Under the pieces are notes generated by a model. The model saw nothing but the letters and a program-made list of their open reading frames with translations, was not told the origin of the DNA and searched no databases. Below are positions 18,719 to 27,925 of a DNA stretch of 64,000 nt, one piece after another (position 1 is the stretch's first letter; every line of letters begins with the position of its first letter). A program made the translations under genes and the position numbers. The DNA is from Paracoccus chinensis. Lineage in GTDB: Bacteria; Pseudomonadota; Alphaproteobacteria; Rhodobacterales; Rhodobacteraceae. The stretch covers positions 1-64,000 of the forward strand of contig NZ_FNGE01000012.1 in NCBI RefSeq assembly GCF_900102885.1, in the 5' to 3' direction.

Positions 18719-19479
18719 AGGGGCTGCGGATCGAGGGACTTATCGTTTCCTACGGCCGCCGCAGGGTCGTCGAGGGGCTGGACCTGCCGCCGCTGATGCC
18801 AGGCGAGATCGCCGTGCTGGCCGGTCCCAACGCGGCTGGGAAATCGACGCTGCTGAAGGGGATCGCCGGGCTTCTGCCGACGCGGGGCCGGGTGATCTTC
18901 GGGGACCGCGACCTTGCGGCGCTGTCGTCAGGCGATCGGGCGCAGACCTTGGGCTTCATGCCGCAGACGCTACCTTCCGGTGCGGCGCTGTCGGTGCTGG
19001 AAAGCGTGATCGCTGCGCGGTCCGCCAGCGGAGAGGGCGCAGGCGCGGACCATGCCGCGATGGCGGTGCTGGAGCGGCTGGGCATCGGCGCGCTGGCTCT
19101 GGAGCCGCTGGACCGCCTGTCAGGCGGGCAGCGGCAGATGGTGGGGCTGGCGCAGGCGCTGGTCCGCGACCCGGCGCTGCTGCTGCTGGACGAACCGACC
19201 AGCGCGCTCGACATGGCCCGGCAGGTCCGCCTGCTGTCCGAGGTCCGCCGCGTCGCCGCCGAGGGGCGGGTGGTGCTGGCGGTGCTGCATGACCTGGCGC
19301 TCGCCGCGCAATGGGCCGACCGGATTGCCGTCCTGCACAAGGGGCGCCTGCACAGCTTCGGCACCCCCGCCGAGGTCGTCACCCCCGCCATGCTGGCCGA
19401 GGTTTATGGCGTCGAGGCGCGCGTCGAGCGTTGCTCTCGCGGTCGTCTCATGGTGCTGATCGACGGCGAGACGGTGTGA
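18715..19479 (+). CDS. Iron-siderophore ABC transporter ATP-binding protein
   Basis: A 254-aa ATPase of the FepC/BtuD group, completing the importer. Walker A is GPNAAGKSTLL, the signature is LSGGQRQMVGLAQAL, and Walker B is [12 protein letters not shown] with a switch His in VLHDLALAAQ. The GTG start overlaps the permease stop by 4 nt (GTGA). It ends the iron block; the next gene 32 bp on is for LPS synthesis. Confidence 0.94.
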   Translation: MKGLRIEGLIVSYGRRRVVEGLDLPPLMPGEIAVLAGPNAAGKSTLLKGIAGLLPTRGRVIFGDRDLAALSSGDRAQTLGFMPQTLPSGAALSVLESVIAARSASGEGAGADHAAMAVLERLGIGALALEPLDRLSGGQRQMVGLAQALVRDPALLLLDEPTSALDMARQVRLLSEVRRVAAEGRVVLAVLHDLALAAQWADRIAVLHKGRLHSFGTPAEVVTPAMLAEVYGVEARVERCSRGRLMVLIDGETV

Positions 19480-19510
19480 AAGGCATCGCCCGCGCCCCGA
19501 GGGAGTCCCG

Positions 19511-20716
19511 ATGATCTACCGCGCCGCCACCACGCTTGCCGACGCGGCCCTGCGCGCGGCCTCGCCGTTGGCGGGCGCGGCGCTGCGGCAGCGGATGGTG
19601 CTGGACGACCCACCCCCGGCCATTCCGGGCGGCATCTGGGTCCACGGGGCGAGCGTGGGCGAGCTGAACTCGGCGCGTTCGGTGATCGCGGCGCTGGCCG
19701 CCGAGCGCCCGGTGCTGGTGACGGCCAACACGGAAACCGGCCGCGCCGTGGCGCAGGGCTGGGGCCTGCCTGCCCGCCTTGCACCGCTGGACGTTCCGGG
19801 GGCCTTGGGGCGTTTCCTCGACGCAGCACGGCCCGCGTTGATGCTGACAGTCGAGAACGAGATCTGGCCCAACCGCGCCGCGCAGGCGCGCCGCCGTGGG
19901 ATCGCGCAGGCGGTGATCGGCGCACGGATGTCGGCGCGCTCGGCGGCTCGCTGGAGCAGGGCGCGGGGGCTGATCGCGCCGGTCCTTGCCGGCCTCGACC
20001 TGCTCTCGGCGCAGGACGAGGGGACCGAGGCGCATCTGCGCGCCCTGGGCCTGCCGGAACGGGCACTGGCGCCAAGGCTGAACCTCAAGCTGCTCGGCCC
20101 CGCCGCGATCCGGCCGCCGGAGGAGTCGCCGGCGCGCGATGGCATCTGGCTGGCTGCCTCGACCCACGACGGCGAGGAGGCGCCGATCCTCGCCGCCCAT
20201 GCCGCGCTGCGCGCGCGCTTTCCGGACCTGAGGCTGATCCTCGCGCCCCGCCATCCCCGGCGCGCCGACGAGGTCGCGCGCCTGATCGCGGCGCAGGGCT
20301 TTTCTGTGGAGCGTCTGGGCAACCGCGCCCTTGCCGAGGCAGGCGCACCGCCTGTCCTGCTGATCGACCGCCTGGGCGTCCTGGGCGACGCCTATGCGGC
20401 GGCAGGCACCTGCCTCACCGGCGGCTCTCTGGTGGACAGGGGCGGCCATACGCCGTGGGAGCCCGCCGCCTGGCGCTGCGCCCTGCTGCACGGGTCCCAT
20501 GTCGCGAACTTCCAGGCCGACTACGCGGCGCTTGATGCCGGGGGCGCGGCGCGGCGGGTGGAGGCCGGAACGCTGGCCGAAACCCTCGGCGCGATCCTTG
20601 CCGACCCGCCCGCGCGCCGGGAGATGGGACAGGCGGCGCGCGCCGCGCTGGACCGGGCCGCGCCCGATCCCGCCCCGCTGGTGGCGCGCCTGCTGGCCCT
20701 GGCCACGCCCGCGTGA
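19511..20716 (+). CDS. waaA: 3-deoxy-D-manno-octulosonate (Kdo) transferase
   Basis: A 401-aa inner-membrane-associated glycosyltransferase that attaches Kdo from CMP-Kdo to lipid A precursor. It has the N-terminal GASVGEL motif with the catalytic Glu, LTVENEIWPN, and the GT-B C-terminal domain with LAASTHDGEEAPILAAH and TGGSLVDRGGHTPWEPAAW. Length fits the family (about 420 aa). The first 25 residues form the membrane-contacting helix region. It is followed after about 60 bp by the DUF1178 gene. Confidence 0.95.
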   Translation: MIYRAATTLADAALRAASPLAGAALRQRMVLDDPPPAIPGGIWVHGASVGELNSARSVIAALAAERPVLVTANTETGRAVAQGWGLPARLAPLDVPGALGRFLDAARPALMLTVENEIWPNRAAQARRRGIAQAVIGARMSARSAARWSRARGLIAPVLAGLDLLSAQDEGTEAHLRALGLPERALAPRLNLKLLGPAAIRPPEESPARDGIWLAASTHDGEEAPILAAHAALRARFPDLRLILAPRHPRRADEVARLIAAQGFSVERLGNRALAEAGAPPVLLIDRLGVLGDAYAAAGTCLTGGSLVDRGGHTPWEPAAWRCALLHGSHVANFQADYAALDAGGAARRVEAGTLAETLGAILADPPARREMGQAARAALDRAAPDPAPLVARLLALATPA

Positions 20717-20775
20717 CCCGGCTTTCGCCCGGCCCGGGGAATGCTTATATCCAGCCCGCTGGAGGGATGACCGGA

Positions 20776-21192
20776 ATGATCCGTTACGCGCTGCGCTGCA
20801 ACAAGGGACATGACTTCGATGGCTGGTTCCGCTCGGCCGCGGGTTTCGACACGCTGAGTGCCGAGGGGCAGGTGAGCTGTTCCATCTGCGGCAGCAACGA
20901 GGTCGCCAAGGCCCCCATGGCCCCCGCGATCCCGCGGGACGACAGTGCGCGCCCGCTCGACAATCCCGGCTCGGCGCTGGAACAGGCGCTGCGCGAGTTG
21001 CGCCGCCATGTCGAGGAGAACTCGGATTACGTCGGCGAAAGCTTCGTGACGACGGCCCGGGCGATGCACGAGGGCAAGATCCCCGAGCGCCTGATCCACG
21101 GCGAGGCGCGCCCCGACGAGGCCCGCCAGCTGCTCGAGGACGGCATTCCCGTGGCCCCCCTGCCGTTCCGCGCCACCCGCAAGCTGAGCTGA
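20776..21192 (+). CDS. DUF1178 family protein
   Basis: A 138-aa protein of a family common in alpha- and betaproteobacteria and of unknown function. The N terminus IRYALRCNKGHDFDGWFRS and a pair CSICG (with an earlier Cys in LRCNKGH) suggest a small zinc-binding head. The rest is charged and helical, with a typical LRRHVEENSDYVGESFVTTAR block. ATG 20776 is preferred to the in-frame starts at 20713 and 20767, because GGAGGG at 20761 is well spaced for it and the family starts at this residue. Confidence 0.9.
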   Translation: MIRYALRCNKGHDFDGWFRSAAGFDTLSAEGQVSCSICGSNEVAKAPMAPAIPRDDSARPLDNPGSALEQALRELRRHVEENSDYVGESFVTTARAMHEGKIPERLIHGEARPDEARQLLEDGIPVAPLPFRATRKLS

Positions 21193-21206
21193 CGCCCGAC
21201 ACAGGA

Positions 21207-21231
21207 AAAAGACCGGCGGTGCCGGTCTTTT
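21207..21231. terminator. Bidirectional intrinsic terminator
   Basis: An 11-bp perfect stem (arms 21207-21217 and 21221-21231, loop GGT) begins with an A run and ends with a T run. It can therefore end transcription from both sides: the DUF1178 gene on the plus strand and the RTX gene on the minus strand, whose stop is at 21254. Confidence 0.9.
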
Positions 21232-21253
21232 CGTTGTCATCGGCAGGGCAGGC

Positions 21254-23950
21254 TCAGGCGACCAGAGGCCTGCGGTTCTGCGCGTGGCGCATCGCCAGCT
21301 TGCGGCCCATCCGCCCCGAGGCCAGCACGCGAACCGACGGGCGCGTGAGGCTGCCGTTCCGTAGTTCGGGGAAGAGCGCCAGGATTTCCTCGCGCGCGGC
21401 CTCGCCCGCCATGTCCAGCGCGGTCCGGCCGGGATGCAGCGACTCGGTTTCCGCGCCGTTTGACCAGACCACCTGGTGGTCGTCGAACAGGAAGTGGACA
21501 TAGGTCACGCCTTCCAGGTCCTGCGCGATGTCGATGCCGTCCACCAGCAGAAGCTGCTTGGCGGCGACCAGCACCTCGTTCGAGCCGAACATCTTCTGCG
21601 CGATCTTGGAACGGACCAGGACCCGGTGCTGGGGCGACACGATCAGGTCGGCCGAAGGGGTGCCCGCCCCCAGCGCGCCCGCGCGGATGCGGATGGGGCG
21701 CAGATGAGGCGCGACCTCGAACTCGGCCCGGGTCAGGACGCGGCGGCCCACCCAGCGGAGGGGCTGCAGGCCCGCGTCGCGGGTGCACACCAAGTCGCCC
21801 ACGGACAGCTCGCCCGCGGGAACGGGGCCGGCTTCCGTCTCGATCAGCGCGTCGGCGCCGAAGCACAGCACGCCCGTGTTCGTTGCATCCAGCGCCACGC
21901 CCGCGACTGCCGTGCCGCTGTTCCGGATCGCCAGGTCCAGCGTGGGCAGGCCGTTCTGGCCGCCCAGCATGGTCAGCCGCCCGTCGGCCTGGTCGGCGCG
22001 CAGCCAGGCCAGCGGGTTGTTGAACTGCTGGCTGGGGTTGGCCTGGTTCCACAGCGTCAGGTTGGCGGCGTTGTAATAGGTCGAGAGATCGACGAAATCG
22101 CGGTTCAGCAGGTCGCTGCCGGTGTTGAAGTCCTCGATCGAGTCGCCCGCACCCGCGACGAAGGTGTCGCGACCCGCGCCGCCGAACAGCAGGTCGTTGC
22201 CCTCGCCGCCGTTCAGGAAGTCGTCGCCGTTGCCCCCGACCAGCGTATCCGCGCCGAGTCCCCCGAGGAGCGAGTCGCTGCCCTCGCCGCCGACCAGCGA
22301 GTCGTCGCCCGCGTCGCCCTGCAGCGTGTCGTTGCCGAAGCCGCCGAGGATCGTGTCATTGCCCTCGCCGCCTGACAGCAGGTCCGCACCGCCCTGCGTG
22401 TCGGTGCCGAGGCTGTCGTCGCCGTAGATCACGTCCGCGCCTGCACCGCCCTGGACGGTGTCGGCCCCCAGACCTCCGGTCACGGTGTCGTTGCCCGCGC
22501 CCGCCACGACCGAGTCGTTGTCGGTGCCTGCATCGATCAGGTCTGCGCCGCCCTGCGTGTCGGTGCCGGCGGCATCGTCGCCGTAGATCACGTCCACGCC
22601 CGCGCCGCCCAAGATGGTATCGGCCCCGAGGCCCCCGGTCACGGTGTCGTTGCCGGCACCCCCAATGACCGAGTCGTTGCCGGTGCCTGCATCGATCAGG
22701 TCCGCGCCGCCCTGCGTGTCGGTCCCGGTGGCATCGTCGCCATAGATCACGTCCGCGCCTGCGCCGCCCTGGACGGTGTCGGCCCCCAGACCTCCGGTCA
22801 CGGTGTCGTTGCCCGCGCCTGCGACGACCGAGTCGTTGCCGATGCCCGCGTCGATCAGGTCCGCACCGCCCTGCGTGTCGGTGCCGGCGGCATCGTCGCC
22901 GAAGATCCGGTCATCGCCCGCGCCGCCCTGGATGGTGTCGGCCCCCAGTCCCCCGATCACGGTATCGTTGCCGAAGCCCGCGACGACCGAGTCGTTCCCA
23001 ATGCCCGCGTCGATCGAATCCGCCCCGCCCAGCGTGTCGGTGCCAAGGGTGTCGTCGCCATAGATGGTGTCGGCGCCCGTGCCGCCATTCAGCCTGTCCA
23101 GCCCGGTGCCGCCGATCAGAAGATCATCACCGCCGCCCCCGAAGAGCTGGTCGTTGCCCGTGCCGCCATCCAGCGAGTCGTTCGCGCCATCGTCGACCGT
23201 GGCGCTTGTGTAGCCATACAACGTGTCGTTGCCGTCGTTGCCACGGACGGAGTCGGCCCCGGCACCTGCCCAGACAAGGTCATTGCCGAGACCGGCGCGA
23301 ATGAAGTCGTCGTTGGGTGCCGCACCCGGCAAGATGGCATCGCTGCCGTCGACCCTGTCACCGTCGGTATCGCCAGCATAGCTGGCATTGATGGTATCAT
23401 CACCGTCTGTGCCGTCGACATAACCGTCCTGAAAGGCGGTCAAGGTCGAGCGAACCGACGAAATGCCCGTGCTTGTCGTGTCGTAGCTTGCGCTGTTGCT
23501 GGACAGGGAGATGCTGATGACCGGATAGTCGTTCAGGGCTGCTTCCGTGCCGGTGTCATTGAGCGCAGGCAGAAGGAAGACGTTTCCGGTGTTATCCTGC
23601 ATGATCCGCAAGGTGACGCCGCTTGTCGTCTGCGGCTCGCCGGACGGAAGTCTCTGAACTATGGTGCAGTTCGAAATTACGGTAAGGGAATCCGGTAAGC
23701 TGGTGATCTGCTGATCGCCCAGCCGATAGGTGATCGGTTCGCGCCCGGTTGTTCCATCAAGCGGCAGCACGTTGTTGTTGTTGGTGTCGTTCAGGGTAAC
23801 GCGCGTGCTTCGAGCATAAAGCGGAGAGCCTGCCGAGCCATAGGAGGTTCCGGACAGGGTGCTAACTGCGTTCTCGACCGGTTGACCGTCAGGATTGTCG
23901 AAATCCCTCATGTTCCCGATGAAAAGGAAAGGATAAGTTCCACTTGCCAT
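21254..23950 (-). CDS. RTX calcium-binding repeat protein with C-terminal Hint domain
   Basis: An 898-aa protein, likely secreted. Residues 1-170 form a unique N-terminal region with no signal peptide. From about 180 to 650 there are RTX nonapeptide repeats (GGxGxDxx, calcium-binding beta-roll), including four near-identical 53-residue units. Residues about 720-870 form a Hint-type domain: CFGADALIETEAGPVPAGEL at its start, the LIVSPQHRVLV block B with the catalytic His, and a final short tail. Hint_2 proteins of this layout are frequent in Rhodobacteraceae and may self-cleave. Start ATG 23950 is chosen because the residues upstream of it look non-coding. Export by a type I system is expected, but no such genes are nearby. 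Confidence 0.88.
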   Translation of the reverse strand: MASGTYPFLFIGNMRDFDNPDGQPVENAVSTLSGTSYGSAGSPLYARSTRVTLNDTNNNNVLPLDGTTGREPITYRLGDQQITSLPDSLTVISNCTIVQRLPSGEPQTTSGVTLRIMQDNTGNVFLLPALNDTGTEAALNDYPVISISLSSNSASYDTTSTGISSVRSTLTAFQDGYVDGTDGDDTINASYAGDTDGDRVDGSDAILPGAAPNDDFIRAGLGNDLVWAGAGADSVRGNDGNDTLYGYTSATVDDGANDSLDGGTGNDQLFGGGGDDLLIGGTGLDRLNGGTGADTIYGDDTLGTDTLGGADSIDAGIGNDSVVAGFGNDTVIGGLGADTIQGGAGDDRIFGDDAAGTDTQGGADLIDAGIGNDSVVAGAGNDTVTGGLGADTVQGGAGADVIYGDDATGTDTQGGADLIDAGTGNDSVIGGAGNDTVTGGLGADTILGGAGVDVIYGDDAAGTDTQGGADLIDAGTDNDSVVAGAGNDTVTGGLGADTVQGGAGADVIYGDDSLGTDTQGGADLLSGGEGNDTILGGFGNDTLQGDAGDDSLVGGEGSDSLLGGLGADTLVGGNGDDFLNGGEGNDLLFGGAGRDTFVAGAGDSIEDFNTGSDLLNRDFVDLSTYYNAANLTLWNQANPSQQFNNPLAWLRADQADGRLTMLGGQNGLPTLDLAIRNSGTAVAGVALDATNTGVLCFGADALIETEAGPVPAGELSVGDLVCTRDAGLQPLRWVGRRVLTRAEFEVAPHLRPIRIRAGALGAGTPSADLIVSPQHRVLVRSKIAQKMFGSNEVLVAAKQLLLVDGIDIAQDLEGVTYVHFLFDDHQVVWSNGAETESLHPGRTALDMAGEAAREEILALFPELRNGSLTRPSVRVLASGRMGRKLAMRHAQNRRPLVA
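22394..23029 (-). repeat. Four tandem 159-bp repeats in the RTX gene
   Basis: Reading on the minus strand, units begin at 23029, 22870, 22711 and 22552, each exactly 159 bp (53 codons) and in frame. Each unit encodes GGADxIDAG, then xxNDSV, GNDTVxGG, LGADTxxGG, and a linker ending GDDxxGTDTQ. The units are much closer to each other than to the flanking RTX repeats, pointing to recent tandem duplication. The next segment (from 22393) starts the same way and then diverges. Confidence 0.9.
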
Positions 23951-24376
23951 ATCAGTCTCGCTCTGTTCCTGAGGGGTAAGGCTGACGGAGGTGAATGCTC
24001 CACATCGGGCAAACCCTCTCCCGCCGGAGCGAGGCACCGGTGAGAGACAGGGGCAGCATTTCCAGAGCAAGGCGCATGTCGCCGCATTCCGTCCGCATCT
24101 TGGCTGCAGGCGACGAACAGGAACGCGAACCGATGCGGAACGTCAGGCGATCCGCGGGACACCAACAACATACAGACTGCTAACCGCCGAGGCGGCTGAA
24201 TCGTCGGGCTGCAAACCCGTTAAAGTGTCTTAGCAAGAAAAAGGTTCCCTGCAAAGTTGTATGGCCTGCCATGGCGAGTGACCTCGCGGCGGGTTGTGCC
24301 ACTGCCGCCCTTGCCCTTGCGCGGGTGCCGCCCTAAGAGCCTGCCGTTCGATCCTGCTGACTGGGGGGCTGTCTGG
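23951..24376. other. Non-coding region between divergent RTX and lysC genes
   Basis: About 426 bp without a convincing gene. It must hold the promoters of both divergent genes. AT-rich patches near 24020-24060 and 24225-24260 are the best candidates, but no clear sigma-70 pair stands out. A short inverted repeat (CCGCC-GA-GGCGG) lies near 24183-24194. I found no riboswitch that I recognise upstream of lysC. Confidence 0.6.
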
Positions 24377-25633
24377 ATGCCGCTTCTGGTGATGAAATTC
24401 GGCGGCACCTCGGTGGCCGACCTCGACCGCATCGCGAATGCTGCCCGAAAGGTGCAGCGCGAGGTCGAGCGGGGCTATGACGTCATCGTCATCGTCAGCG
24501 CCATGTCGGGCAAGACCAACGAACTCGTGGGCTGGGTCGAGGGTACCTCGCGCCTGTATGACGCGCGGGAATACGACGCGGTCGTCGCCTCGGGCGAGAA
24601 CGTGACCGCCGGGCTCATGGCGCTGCGGCTGCAGGAAATGGGCGTGCCCGCGCGCAGCTGGCAGGGCTGGCAGGTGCCGATCAACACCACCGACCAGCAC
24701 GGCGCGGCGCGGTTCGTGTCGATCCCGCGCGCCAACATCGACCAGAAATTCGCCGAAGGCATGAAGGTCGCGGTCGTCGCGGGCTTCCAGGGGATCGGGC
24801 CGGACGGCCGGATCACCACGCTGGGCCGGGGTGGCTCGGACACGACCGCCGTCGCCTTCGCCGCCGCCTTCGGGGCGGAGCGCTGCGACATCTATACCGA
24901 CGTGGACGGCGTCTACACGACCGACCCGCGCATCAGCGACAAGGCGCGCAAGCTCGACCGCATCGCCTTCGAGGAGATGCTGGAACTGGCCTCGCTGGGC
25001 GCCAAGGTGCTGCAGACGCGCTCGGTCGAGCTGGCGATGCGCTTCAACGTGCGCCTGCGGGTGCTGTCGTCCTTCGAGGATACCGACGAAACCAGCGGCA
25101 CGCTGGTCTGTGCTGAGGATGAAATCATGGAATCCAAGGTTGTTTCCGGCGTCGCCTACTCGCGCGACGAGGCCAAGATCACGCTGGTCACGGTCGAGGA
25201 CCGTCCCGGCATCTCGGCCGCCATCTTCGAGCCGCTGGCCGAGGCGGGCGTCAACGTGGACATGATCGTCCAGAACATCTCGGAACGCGACTACGAGGAT
25301 CACCCCGGCGCCGTGACCGACATGACCTTCTCGGTTCCGGTCAACCAGGTGGAACGCGCCCGCAAGGCGATGGAACAGGCCCGCGCCAACGGCAAGATCG
25401 CCTATGACGATCTGGCGGTGGACACGGACGTGGCCAAGGTTTCGGTCGTGGGGATCGGGATGCGGTCGCACGCAGGCGTCGCCGCGCGCATGTTCCGGGC
25501 ACTTGCCGACGAGAACGTCAACATCAAGGTCATCTCAACCAGCGAGATCAAGATTTCGGTGCTGATCGACCGCAAGTATATGGAACTGGCCGTGCAGGCA
25601 CTGCATGATGCCTTCGAGCTGGAAAAGGCCTGA
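24377..25633 (+). CDS. lysC: Aspartate kinase
   Basis: A 418-aa aspartokinase that phosphorylates aspartate, the first step to lysine, threonine and methionine. It starts MPLLVMKFGGTSVAD with the kinase signature. GRGGSDTTAVAFAAAFGAERCDIYTDVDGVYTTDPR follows in pieces around residues 150-190. Two C-terminal ACT domains (about 265-418: ITLVTVEDRPGISAAIF and KVSVVGIGMRSHAGVA) give allosteric control by end products. ATG 24377 is the family start; an upstream in-frame ATG adds 40 unrelated residues. ptsP follows 54 bp later, an order common in alphaproteobacteria. Confidence 0.96.
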   Translation: MPLLVMKFGGTSVADLDRIANAARKVQREVERGYDVIVIVSAMSGKTNELVGWVEGTSRLYDAREYDAVVASGENVTAGLMALRLQEMGVPARSWQGWQVPINTTDQHGAARFVSIPRANIDQKFAEGMKVAVVAGFQGIGPDGRITTLGRGGSDTTAVAFAAAFGAERCDIYTDVDGVYTTDPRISDKARKLDRIAFEEMLELASLGAKVLQTRSVELAMRFNVRLRVLSSFEDTDETSGTLVCAEDEIMESKVVSGVAYSRDEAKITLVTVEDRPGISAAIFEPLAEAGVNVDMIVQNISERDYEDHPGAVTDMTFSVPVNQVERARKAMEQARANGKIAYDDLAVDTDVAKVSVVGIGMRSHAGVAARMFRALADENVNIKVISTSEIKISVLIDRKYMELAVQALHDAFELEKA

Positions 25634-25687
25634 TTGACGCGCGTCGGTCACGGCACGCTCGTGATCGCGGAAAGGAACGCGCCGACC

Positions 25688-27925
25688 ATGCCCGAGCGGA
25701 CGGACAGCGAATCGCGGAAGCTGCTGAAGCGGCTGCGTGACACGCTGGCTGCCCCCGGCGACGGACAGGCGCGGCTGGACAGCATCACCCATCACATCGC
25801 GGATTCGATGGGGACGCAGGTCTGCTCGATCTACCTGTTCCGCGATCCCGACACGTTGGAGCTCTGCGCGACCGAGGGGCTGCGCCGGCAGGCCGTGCAC
25901 CAGACCCGGCTGCGGCTGGGCGAGGGGCTGGTCGGCCGCGTGGCCCGCACCGGGCGCGCGATCAACACGGCGAACGCGCCGTCCGAGCCCGGCTTCCGCT
26001 ACATGCCCGAAACTGGCGAGGAGATCTTCCCTTCGTTCCTGGGCGTGCCGATCCAGAGGGTCGGGGAAAAGCTGGGGGTGCTGGTCGTGCAGTCCCGCGA
26101 CGCGCGCCAGTATTCCGAGGACGAGATCTACGGACTTGAGGTCGTGGCGATGGTGCTGGCCGAAATGGCCGAGCTTGGGGCCTTCCTGGGCAACGACGCC
26201 CAGCTTTCGGCGCATCGCCTGCCGGCCGTCTTTCGCGGCGTGACGGGACAGGAGGGCGCGGCCGAAGGACAGGTCTGGCTGCACGAGCCGCGCGTCGTCA
26301 TCACCAACCCCGTGGCCGACGACCCCGAAAAGGAACGCGCGCGCCTGGGCGAGGCGGTCGCCATGCTGCGCCAGACCGTGGACGAGATGGTCACGGCCGC
26401 CGACCTCACGGGGGGCGACGGCGAAGGCGTGCTGGAAACCTACCGGATGTTCACCCGCTCGCGCAGCTGGCTGCGCCGGATGGAGGAGGACATCGATCTC
26501 GGGCTGTCCGCTGAGGCCGCGGTGGAAAAGGAACAGTCCCATGCCCGCGCCAAGCTGGAGGCCACGGCCGACCCCTATCTGCGCGACCGACTGCACGATC
26601 TGGACGATCTGTCGAACCGCCTTTTGCGCATCCTGACGGGACAGGGGCAGGACACCGGCCTTGCCATGCCCCCGAATCCGATCCTGGTCGCCCGCAACAT
26701 CGGCCCGGCCGAACTGCTGGAATACGGGCGGGGCCTGCGCGGCGTCGTGCTGGAGGAAGGCTCGGTCGGCAGCCATGCGGCGATCGTCGCGCGCTCGCTG
26801 TCGATCCCGCTGGTGATCCATGCCGCGCGCATCACGGACGAGGCGCTGAACGGCGACCCGATCCTTGTTGATGGCGACACGGGCGTCGTCCACCTGCGCC
26901 CCGAGGATACCGTCGCCGCCGCCTTCCGCGACAAGATCGCCATGCAGGCCGAGGCACAGAAGCGTTACGCGGGCCTGCGCGACCTGCCCGCCACCGCGAC
27001 CTGCGGCACCACCGTCCGGCTGCTGATGAACGCGGGGCTGATGGCCGACCTGCCCAGCCTCGAAGGCTCGGGCGCCGAGGGGGTGGGGCTCTTCCGCACC
27101 GAGCTGCAGTTCCTGATCCGCACCCGCGTGCCCAAGCGCAGCGAACTGGCCGCGCTGTATCGCCGCGTCATGGACAACGCGCGCGGCAAGCCCGTGACCT
27201 TCCGCACGCTGGACATCGGTTCCGACAAGGTCCTGCCCTACATGAAGCGCATCGACGAGCCGAACCCGGCGATGGGCTGGCGCGCGATCCGCGTGGGGCT
27301 GGAAAAGCGCGGCGTGTTGCAGATGCAGCTCCAGGCCCTGATCCGCGCGGCCGAGGGGCGCGACCTGCATGTCATGTTCCCCTTCATCGCCGATTGCGAC
27401 GAATATTACGAAGGCCGCGCCATGCTGCTGGCGCAGCTGGAGCGCGAAGCCGCGATGGGCCATGTCCCGCCGACCAGCCTGCGCATCGGCGCCATGCTGG
27501 AAACGCCGTCGCTGGCCTTCGCGCCCGATGCCTTCTTCCGCCAATGCGACTTCATTTCCATCGGCGGCAACGATCTCAAGCAGTTCTTCTTCGCCGCCGA
27601 TCGGGAAAACGAACGGGTCCGCAAGCGCTATGACACGCTGTCGGTGCCCTTCCTGAACCTGGTCGAGATGATCGTGAACCGCTGCGCCGCGCTGGACGTG
27701 CCGCTCAGCTTCTGCGGCGAGGACGCGGGCCGGCCAGTCGAGGCGGCCGTGATGGCCGCGCTGGGGCTGAAGACCCTGTCGATGCGGCCGGCCTCGATCG
27801 GACCGGTCAAGGCGTTGCTGCGCCGCACCGACCTGCGGGCCCTGCGCGCGCTGATCGAGAACGAGCGCGCAGGCGGCACGACAAACATGCGCCCCGCGGT
27901 GACCCGCTTCCTGGCCGAAGGCTAG
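25688..27925 (+). CDS. ptsP: Phosphoenolpyruvate-protein phosphotransferase, nitrogen PTS (EI-Ntr)
   Basis: A 745-aa cytoplasmic enzyme that passes phosphate from PEP to NPr in the regulatory nitrogen PTS. Residues about 20-165 are a GAF sensor domain (SMGTQVCSIYLFRDP). The EI part has the phosphohistidine motif SVGSHAAIVARSL, then the TIM-barrel domain with GLFRTELQFL, SIGGNDLKQFFFA and SFCGEDAGR, whose Cys is the PEP-site acid. ATG 25688 has AAGGA upstream; the TTG at 25634 just after the lysC stop adds 18 residues with no support. The stop codon shares CTAG with the opposing znuA stop. Confidence 0.95.
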   Translation: MPERTDSESRKLLKRLRDTLAAPGDGQARLDSITHHIADSMGTQVCSIYLFRDPDTLELCATEGLRRQAVHQTRLRLGEGLVGRVARTGRAINTANAPSEPGFRYMPETGEEIFPSFLGVPIQRVGEKLGVLVVQSRDARQYSEDEIYGLEVVAMVLAEMAELGAFLGNDAQLSAHRLPAVFRGVTGQEGAAEGQVWLHEPRVVITNPVADDPEKERARLGEAVAMLRQTVDEMVTAADLTGGDGEGVLETYRMFTRSRSWLRRMEEDIDLGLSAEAAVEKEQSHARAKLEATADPYLRDRLHDLDDLSNRLLRILTGQGQDTGLAMPPNPILVARNIGPAELLEYGRGLRGVVLEEGSVGSHAAIVARSLSIPLVIHAARITDEALNGDPILVDGDTGVVHLRPEDTVAAAFRDKIAMQAEAQKRYAGLRDLPATATCGTTVRLLMNAGLMADLPSLEGSGAEGVGLFRTELQFLIRTRVPKRSELAALYRRVMDNARGKPVTFRTLDIGSDKVLPYMKRIDEPNPAMGWRAIRVGLEKRGVLQMQLQALIRAAEGRDLHVMFPFIADCDEYYEGRAMLLAQLEREAAMGHVPPTSLRIGAMLETPSLAFAPDAFFRQCDFISIGGNDLKQFFFAADRENERVRKRYDTLSVPFLNLVEMIVNRCAALDVPLSFCGEDAGRPVEAAVMAALGLKTLSMRPASIGPVKALLRRTDLRALRALIENERAGGTTNMRPAVTRFLAEG

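Noticed and set aside
22394-23029. CRISPR-like periodic repeats
   Set aside because: Period is 159 bp, in frame and without spacers; these are coding RTX units.
24184-24376. Lysine riboswitch before lysC
   Set aside because: No recognisable core; this class is not expected in alphaproteobacteria.
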